Of a DNA stretch of 27,412 nt, positions 22,832 to 27,412 are shown one piece after another. The DNA lies in contig CAYWSH010000036.1 in the NCBI GenBank assembly GCA_964460655.1, positions 1 through 27,412 of the forward strand, written 5' to 3'. Source of the stretch: CAVUAF01 sp964460655 (GTDB taxonomy: Bacteria > Acidobacteriota > Terriglobia > Terriglobales > Acidobacteriaceae). The notes under the pieces are model-generated. The model saw only the letters and a program-made list of their open reading frames with translations. It searched no databases and was not told the origin of the DNA. Position 1 is the stretch's first letter; every line of letters begins with the position of its first letter. The position numbers were made by a program, and so were the translations under genes.

Positions 22832-23810
22832 CCGGCTTCGATGCGCCCAGGGCCGCCAGAAACTGGCGCAGATCGGCCGGCAACGGACACGAAAGTACAA
22901 GCTGCTTTCCGCTCGACGGCTGGCGGAATTCGATAGACGCGGCGTGCAGGAAGTTGCGCGCGAGTTGCAGCGGAGGCGCGGGCATCCTGGCCTGGGTCAC
23001 GATCTGGCGCGGCGCGCCGTAGAGCGAGTCACCGACGATCGGCAGGCCGATGGAAGACAGATGCACGCGTATCTGGTGCGTGCGCCCGGTCTCGATGGTG
23101 ACGTCGAGGAGCGCAAATCGTCCGTATTCGCCGGCGAGCTTCTCTCGCGTCGTGTAGTGTGTGACGGCCGTGCGTCCGGCGCTGCGGCGCGTGGTCATGC
23201 GGGTACGGCGCACGGCGTCGCGGCTGATCGGGGCGTCCACAGTGCCGCGTTCGCGCTTCGGCCAACCGTGCACGAGGGCGATGTAACGCTTCTTCACCTC
23301 GCGCCGCGAGAACTGTTCGGCGAGACGGCGATGCGCAACGTCGTTCTTGGCGACGACGATGAGCCCGCTGGTGTCCTTGTCCAGACGGTGCACGATGCCC
23401 GGTCGCAGTTCGCCGCTCGTCTGCGAAAGCGCACCGAAGCGATGCAGCAGCGCGTTCACCAGGGTGCCGCGCTTGCGCTGATCATCGGTCGAGCCGGCGC
23501 CGGCGTGCACCATCATGCCCGCTGGCTTGTTGACCACAGCCAAGTCATCATCCTCGTAGACCACATCGAGAGCGATGTCTTCTGCTACGGCGCGGAGCTG
23601 CGGGCGTTCCGCAGGGCCGAGAACGGCAACGACGTCGCCGGCACGCAGCCGCTGTGACGCCTTGGCAGGCGCATCGCTGACGAGCGCTTTCTGCTGCGCG
23701 ATGAGTTCCTGCACGCGCGCGCGGCTGATGTCGGCAAGTTGCGCGACGAGAAACTGGTCGAGGCGCTTGCCGGCGTCGTCGGCGGTGACGGTGAACCTCA
23801 CAGGAAACAT
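22827..23810 (-). CDS. rluD: RluD-type 23S rRNA pseudouridine synthase
   Basis: 327 residues, usual length. An S4 RNA-binding domain (about 13-60) is followed by the catalytic domain with GIVHRLDKDTSGL (catalytic D144), KKRYIALVHG and the C-terminal GRTHQIRVHL. It isomerises uridines in large-subunit rRNA, RluD acting on helix 69. Other RluA-family members have the same motifs, so the exact target is inferred. It probably shares a transcript with nothing upstream, as a palindromic spacer separates it from lgt. Confidence 0.92.
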   Translation of the reverse strand: MFPVRFTVTADDAGKRLDQFLVAQLADISRARVQELIAQQKALVSDAPAKASQRLRAGDVVAVLGPAERPQLRAVAEDIALDVVYEDDDLAVVNKPAGMMVHAGAGSTDDQRKRGTLVNALLHRFGALSQTSGELRPGIVHRLDKDTSGLIVVAKNDVAHRRLAEQFSRREVKKRYIALVHGWPKRERGTVDAPISRDAVRRTRMTTRRSAGRTAVTHYTTREKLAGEYGRFALLDVTIETGRTHQIRVHLSSIGLPIVGDSLYGAPRQIVTQARMPAPPLQLARNFLHAASIEFRQPSSGKQLVLSCPLPADLRQFLAALGASKPV

Positions 23811-23891
23811 CTACCACAACCGATGAAAACAAGGGCAAGAGGCGTTTATTCGGTTGAAGTCTTTAGGGATGGCGGGCAAGCAAACCCGTAG

Positions 23892-23920
23892 ATCCTTCGG
23901 CCCAAAGAGGGCCTCAGGAT
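23892..23920. repeat. Palindromic intergenic element
   Basis: ATCCTTCGGCCC and GGGCCTCAGGAT pair with two mismatches around AAAGA. The GATCCTTCG...CAGGATGACG frame is a common pattern of intergenic hairpins in related genomes (from memory). It sits between the lgt stop (minus) and the rluD start. Confidence 0.5.
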
Positions 23921-23951
23921 GACGCTCTGTGCTGGTGTCTTCTGGTAGGTG

Positions 23952-24761
23952 CTACCGCGCGCCTGCGATGGCGGGCGCCGTCGCCAGCTTGCGGTAGCCC
24001 CTGATCCAGATGGCGCCGCCGATGATGACGAAGCCGATGGAGATTACCTGCACCACGCTCATGGCGCCGTTGAAGACGGAGCCGCGGTCCGGGTCGGTGC
24101 GGATGAATTCCAGGAAGAAGCGCGCAAACCCGTAGATGAACGTGTAAGCGCCGATCACCTGGCCCTCGAAGCGCCGGCGCGGCAGCAGCCAGGCGAGAAA
24201 TAGAAAGTTCGCGAACTCCACCGCTGATTCGTACAACTGCGTGGGATGCAACGGGATGTTCAGCGGTGTCCCCACCCATTGCGCGGCGAGCGGATTGGTG
24301 AACGTGACGGCCCACGGCACATGCGTCTCGGCGCCCCAGCAGCAGCCGGCGGCAAAACAACCGATGCGGCCGATGGCGTGGCCGAGCGCGATGCCAGGGG
24401 CGAATAGGTCGAAGGTGCGCGCGGCGGGCAGCCGTTCGCGTCGGATGTAGACCGTGCAGCAGGCGACGGCAGTGATCAGCCCGCCGTAGAAGACTCCGTA
24501 GGCTTGCAACGTTGCCAGGCTGAAGATCGCGCTGGGATGCTGCGAGTAGTAGCCCCAGTCATTCAAGATCATCAGCAACTTCGAACCAACCATCGAAGCG
24601 AGGATGGCGATGATGCCGAGGTTCCAGGCCTTGTCGGGGTCGATGCCCTCGCGGCGAGCAAAGCGCGTGACGACCAGCAAGCCGGCGATGAGGCCGAGCG
24701 CGGCCATGGCGCCGTAAGTGGGCAGGCTGAAGTCGCCGATATGGAAAAGGCGCGGAAACAT
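23952..24761 (-). CDS. lgt: Prolipoprotein diacylglyceryl transferase
   Basis: 269 residues. The start at ATG 24761 gives MFPRLFHIGDFSLPTYGAM, the normal opening of the family; the frame stays open upstream but that sequence is antisense to the methyltransferase. Seven or so membrane helices, the signature GRIGCFAAGCCWG (131-143; a variant of GRxGNFxNGExxG) and HPTQLYES (172-179). It transfers diacylglycerol from phosphatidylglycerol to the lipobox Cys of lipoproteins, so it should act on the TPR lipoprotein here. It lies 34 bases after the O-methyltransferase gene and is probably co-transcribed. Confidence 0.94.
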   Translation of the reverse strand: MFPRLFHIGDFSLPTYGAMAALGLIAGLLVVTRFARREGIDPDKAWNLGIIAILASMVGSKLLMILNDWGYYSQHPSAIFSLATLQAYGVFYGGLITAVACCTVYIRRERLPAARTFDLFAPGIALGHAIGRIGCFAAGCCWGAETHVPWAVTFTNPLAAQWVGTPLNIPLHPTQLYESAVEFANFLFLAWLLPRRRFEGQVIGAYTFIYGFARFFLEFIRTDPDRGSVFNGAMSVVQVISIGFVIIGGAIWIRGYRKLATAPAIAGAR

Positions 24762-24795
24762 CAGTGGTAGACGGGATTCCCCGTCTCCACTCATT

Positions 24796-25833
24796 CTAAA
24801 CCGGCACGCCTTCGATGACGGCGACCGACGATTTCGTCGGCACGACGCGTTGCAGGCGCAGGCCGGCACGCGACAACAGCGCGGAAAACTCCTGCTCGTT
24901 CCGCTCCCGACCGCCGGGGAAGGCAAGCATCTCGAGATCGAGGAGTTTCGAAAAGTCCGGTTGGTCACCCGCCGGCACGATGGCGTCGAGGATGATGACC
25001 TTGCCGTTCTTGCGCTCGCCGAGGCCTTTCCGGCAATTCGTGAGGATGGTGACCGCCTTGTCGTCGTCCCAATCGTGGATGATGTGCTGCATGATGTAAG
25101 CGTCGGCGGGAGGAATGCTCTTGAAGAAATCACCGCTGGCGAGTTCGACGCGGTCAGCGACACCCATTGGCTGGAGCAGTGCCGGCGCGCCGGCGAGCAC
25201 GCGGTCGAGGTCGAAAAGGATGCCGCGCATCTGCGGATACTTCTGCAGGATCGAGGCCAGGATGAAACCGTGGCCGCCGGCTACGTCCATCAGCGTGCCG
25301 ATCCCGGAAAAATCGTAGGCCTCGAGGACGGCAGGCGCGGTCTGGCGGCTGAAGACGGTCATGGCGCGGTCGAAGAGCGTGCCGAATTCACGGTGTTGCT
25401 CGAAGACCTCGAAGCCGATGACTCCCGTGGCCTTCTCGACGCACGGCGTGCCGGTCCGCACCGAATGCATGAACTCGGTGAAGATGCGGACGTGGATGGG
25501 ATCGCCCATGAACTGGACCATGTCGGTGACCGAGCCGGGCACATCGGTGCGCAACACCTGGCCGGCATCGGTGAGCGAAAAGGTCTTGGGCGCCGTCTCG
25601 CGCAGGAAGCCGAACATCGCGACCGCGCGCAACACGCGATAGAGCGCGTCGGCGTTCATGCTGGTCGCGGCAGCAAGTTGCCCGGCGGACTGCGGCCCGG
25701 CGGCCAGCATGTCAGCGATCTTGAGAGCAGCGAACGCATGCAGGGCAACAGCAGCGATGACGCCATTGGCCACCTGCAAGGCAAGTTGTTGTGGAGTGGG
25801 TTGCGGCGGAGCGGAAGACGATGCAGCCTGCAT
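24796..25833 (-). CDS. O-methyltransferase (plant/hydroxyneurosporene type)
   Basis: 345 residues; GAGG lies about ten bases before the ATG. A winged-helix dimerisation part (about 15-95) precedes the SAM domain: motif I LMDVAGGHGF (about 181-190), GDFF, MQHIIHDWDDD with the catalytic His H253, and LEMLAFPGGRER. It fits family-2 O-methyltransferases, which methylate hydroxyls of polyketides, phenolics or carotenoids. No biosynthetic partners are nearby. The long leader with a structured segment and an inverted repeat suggests it is regulated. Confidence 0.88.
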   Translation of the reverse strand: MQAASSSAPPQPTPQQLALQVANGVIAAVALHAFAALKIADMLAAGPQSAGQLAAATSMNADALYRVLRAVAMFGFLRETAPKTFSLTDAGQVLRTDVPGSVTDMVQFMGDPIHVRIFTEFMHSVRTGTPCVEKATGVIGFEVFEQHREFGTLFDRAMTVFSRQTAPAVLEAYDFSGIGTLMDVAGGHGFILASILQKYPQMRGILFDLDRVLAGAPALLQPMGVADRVELASGDFFKSIPPADAYIMQHIIHDWDDDKAVTILTNCRKGLGERKNGKVIILDAIVPAGDQPDFSKLLDLEMLAFPGGRERNEQEFSALLSRAGLRLQRVVPTKSSVAVIEGVPV

Positions 25834-25891
25834 GAGTGCGCTACCTCGGGGAATGAGAGTGGGACGCAGAGAGAAATAGGCCGACCCGCGG

Positions 25892-25990
25892 GGCCGTGTG
25901 ATGGGCCGTCATTGAACCTGTCTCGCGACAGTGGGAACCCGCCGAGGCCCTTTAGGCATCTCCGCATGGCGGAGCATCGCACACCAGGCC
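25892..25990 (-). ncRNA. Structured leader or small RNA between zapA and the O-methyltransferase
   Basis: On the minus strand GGCC..GTGT..GATG pairs with CATC-ACAC-GGCC (25990 side with 25892 side), enclosing hairpins CTCCGC-CAT-GCGGAG (25960-25974) and CTGTC-GCGA-GACAG (25918-25931, a GNRA loop). Between them GGGTTCCC and GGTTCAAT face each other across an internal loop. No ORF of note covers it. It could be a leader of the methyltransferase (regulatory RNA). Because 6S RNA often lies just downstream of zapA, a 6S-type RNA is another candidate, but I cannot confirm its central bubble. Confidence 0.4.
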
Positions 25991-26019
25991 GTTACATCTG
26001 TCGAGTCAAGCTCCCGGTT

Positions 26020-26041
26020 CATTTGAATGTTGGTTCAAATG
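26020..26041. promoter_or_regulatory. Perfect inverted repeat CATTTGAA-N6-TTCAAATG
   Basis: Eight-base arms with a six-base spacer (TGTTGG) lie 120 bases downstream of the zapA stop and 187 upstream of the methyltransferase start (both minus). The layout fits a dimeric repressor operator (for example TetR or MarR type), probably controlling the methyltransferase. The A/T-rich arms stand out in this GC-rich sequence. Confidence 0.45.
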
Positions 26042-26160
26042 ACGGTGACCAGCATCACTAACCTTGCAGGCCGGCCTACGTTGCCGATGCTAGGGGAAGA
26101 CCCACGCGGAACGCAAGCGCCAGCGCGCACAATGCGGCGAGAAAGTTGGCAGGGAAAATG

Positions 26161-26466
26161 CTAGCCCGCGCGGCGGACTTCCGGCTGCAGGACGTCATCG
26201 AGCGCGCCGATCAGGTGCTGGCTGCGGGCGGTGAACTCGGACGCGATGCTGTCGTACTTGCGCTTCAGGACCTGGTACTCGTCGGCGATGTTGAGCGCCG
26301 CGAGCACGGCGAGGCGCACGGAGTCCACGGTGTCCGTCTGCTGGGCGACCAGGCGCATCTTGGTGTCGACAAAGTCGGCGAGATTCTTGATGTAATCCGG
26401 GTCAGTACCGCGGAGGTTGTAGTTCTGATCGAAGATCTCGACGCGTACGCTGGTCGCCTGGCTCAA
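26161..26466 (-). CDS. zapA: Cell division protein ZapA
   Basis: 101 residues from a TTG start at 26466 with AGGAG seven bases upstream; no ATG exists near. VRVEIFDQNYNLRGTDPDYIKNLADFVDTKMR is the family core, followed by VDSVRLAVLAALNIADEY and a helical C-terminus. ZapA binds FtsZ and bundles Z-ring filaments at mid-cell. The small coiled-coil gene 38 bases upstream is probably its partner. Confidence 0.94.
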   Translation of the reverse strand: MSQATSVRVEIFDQNYNLRGTDPDYIKNLADFVDTKMRLVAQQTDTVDSVRLAVLAALNIADEYQVLKRKYDSIASEFTARSQHLIGALDDVLQPEVRRAG

Positions 26467-26504
26467 GAGGTCGCTCCTGCGATGATCTGACTTCCGTACC
26501 GCGA

Positions 26505-26807
26505 TTATCTTCCGGCCGATTCGCCCGTCAATGAATCAACTTGGTTCAGCATCTTTTCGACCCGGACCTTGATCTGCTCGCGCTCGCGGCGCAGTTCGAT
26601 GAGCTCGCGCCGCAGCGATTCGGTCTCGCCGGTGTGAGTGCGCATCTGCTCACGCAGGCGGGCGGCTTCACGCTCGGCATCGTTGCGCGCCTGGCGCGCA
26701 GCCTTCAGCAGCTCGATCGCGCGATAGACCTTCTCTTCGAGGGCGTGGAAATCGTCGTCCGACATCTGTGATTGCGGTTCGGCTTCGCGCATGGCCTTCA
26801 CGGACAT
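26505..26807 (-). CDS. Small coiled-coil protein, ZapB-like
   Basis: 100 residues, start ATG 26807 with AAGGA eleven bases upstream. Almost all helical: FHALEEKVYRAIELLKAARQARNDAE, RREL and REREQIKVRVEKML form heptads through residues 20-90. The pairing with zapA and the size fit a ZapB-type Z-ring factor; this identity rests on context and coiled-coil form, as these proteins share little sequence. Confidence 0.7.
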   Translation of the reverse strand: MSVKAMREAEPQSQMSDDDFHALEEKVYRAIELLKAARQARNDAEREAARLREQMRTHTGETESLRRELIELRREREQIKVRVEKMLNQVDSLTGESAGR

Positions 26808-26865
26808 GATTGCGTGCGTCCTTAATAATGGATTTCGGCGCAGTATAGCGCAGGACAGGAGTCAA

Positions 26866-26923
26866 GGAGTCAGGAGTCGGGAGTCAGCCTGAGGAAAACC
26901 TGCCTTCGCCGACTCCTGACTCC
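26866..26923. repeat. 15-bp perfect inverted repeat built from GGAGTCA units
   Basis: Arms at 26866-26880 and 26909-26923 pair perfectly, flanked by further GGAGTCA copies (26857-26864 on one side, TGACTCCTG at 26931-26939 on the other). It lies between the DAHP synthase stop and the ZapB-like start. No T run follows, so it is not a standard terminator, but the stem could end or stabilise the upstream transcript. Confidence 0.65.
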
Positions 26924-26942
26924 TGAGCACTGACTCCTGCTT

Positions 26943-27412
26943 TTACGCGATGGTGCGGCCGACAGCAGGCGCGATCATCCGCAACTGGTCCATCAACTCC
27001 GAGAACTGCTGCGGATAGAGCGACTGCGGGCCGTCGCTGAGCGCGCGCTCCGGGTCATGATGCACTTCGACGATGACGGCATCGGCGCCGGCGGCGACGG
27101 CGGCACGCGCCATGGGAGCGACCTTGTCACGACGGCCGGTGCCGTGTGACGGGTCAGCCGTCATGGGCAGGTGCGAGAGCTTGTGCACGATGGGGATGGC
27201 AGAGATGTCGAGTGTGTTGCGCGTGTACGTCTCGAACGTGCGGATGCCGCGCTCGCAGAAGATGACTTCGTAATTGCCGCCCGACATGATGTATTCGCCG
27301 GAGAGCAGCATCTCCTCGATCGTGGCGGCGATACCACGCTTCAGCAACACCGGCTTGCGCACCTTGCCGAGTTCGCGCAGCAGGTTGAAGTTCTGCATGT
27401 TGCGCGCGCCCA
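26943..27412 (-). CDS. aroF: DAHP synthase, C-terminal part (gene enters from beyond the window)
   Basis: The last 156 codons are visible. GARNMQNFNLLRELG, PVLLKRG, GNYEVIFCERGIRTFETYTR, TLDISAIPIVHKLSHLPMTADPSHGTGRRDKV and IVEVHHDPERALSDGPQSL are hallmarks of the type I-beta 3-deoxy-7-phosphoheptulonate synthases that join phosphoenolpyruvate and erythrose 4-phosphate, the first step to aromatic amino acids. Metal-binding residues lie in CERG, ADPSH and the EVHHDP region. The start, and any N-terminal ACT or chorismate mutase domain, are outside. Confidence 0.93.
   Translation of the reverse strand, partial: GARNMQNFNLLRELGKVRKPVLLKRGIAATIEEMLLSGEYIMSGGNYEVIFCERGIRTFETYTRNTLDISAIPIVHKLSHLPMTADPSHGTGRRDKVAPMARAAVAAGADAVIVEVHHDPERALSDGPQSLYPQQFSELMDQLRMIAPAVGRTIA

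Noticed and set aside
26020..26060. tRNA-like GGTTCAAAT element
   Set aside because: The T-loop-like string is one arm of the inverted repeat; no acceptor or anticodon stems can be drawn around it.
24718..26061. Long plus-strand frame of 447 codons
   Set aside because: It is antisense to the O-methyltransferase and the leader region, with a composition typical of a GC-rich shadow frame. The minus-strand gene has full catalytic motifs.
1..27412. CRISPR array, rRNA or tRNA genes
   Set aside because: No regularly spaced identical repeats and no rRNA or tRNA signature were seen on either strand by eye.

Overview
The window looks like a chromosomal segment of a high-GC member of the Acidobacteriota, probably a Terriglobia/Koribacter-like lineage. 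This is inferred from content, not from a marker gene. The clues are a PEP-CTERM protein beside a large TPR lipoprotein, a VWFA-related-domain secreted protein of the kind expanded in Acidobacteria, many two-gene regulatory units, a PilT ATPase, and intergenic regions full of short palindromes with TGAA loops.

Layout. 1-4030: 5' part of a TonB-like energy transducer (minus), a small secreted protein, and a NarL-type two-component system (minus, overlapping genes). 4031-4738: a 700-base gene-poor stretch with a tandem repeat of about 105 bp, a candidate structured RNA and two nested hairpins. 4739-5851: a secreted ARPP-1/DUF6569-like protein. 6113-9638: an apparent operon of a sigma factor, a membrane anti-sigma-like protein with an HL-A-A-C-G-D-C zinc finger, and two paralogous secreted proteins. 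12954-16226: quinone oxidoreductase, REC-PilZ protein, membrane protein and alpha/beta hydrolase. 16402-19674: PEP-CTERM protein behind a sigma54-like promoter, a strong terminator, and the TPR lipoprotein. 19681-23810: PilT, a methyltransferase, the VWA protein and an RluD-type pseudouridine synthase. 23952-27412: Lgt, an O-methyltransferase with a structured leader, TTG-started zapA with a ZapB-like coiled-coil gene upstream, and the 3' part of a DAHP synthase.

The most unusual region is about 10018-12770, visibly less GC-rich than its surroundings. It holds a two-gene minus-strand operon: a SAMHD1-like (COG1078-type) HD phosphohydrolase, then 9 bases later a Ser/Thr kinase. The kinase lacks the usual beta-3 lysine and carries a lysine in place of the third glycine of the glycine loop, the arrangement known from eukaryotic WNK kinases. 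The cassette has its own promoter and a perfect 18-bp palindrome upstream. On one side lies a thymidine kinase that has lost its N-terminal P-loop half; on the other lies only the first ~28 codons of what looks like a nucleoside 2-deoxyribosyltransferase-like gene. The simplest reading is that the cassette replaced the inner parts of two adjacent nucleotide-salvage genes. A dNTPase plus kinase unit would fit a regulated nucleotide-depletion (possibly anti-phage) system; that function is inference.
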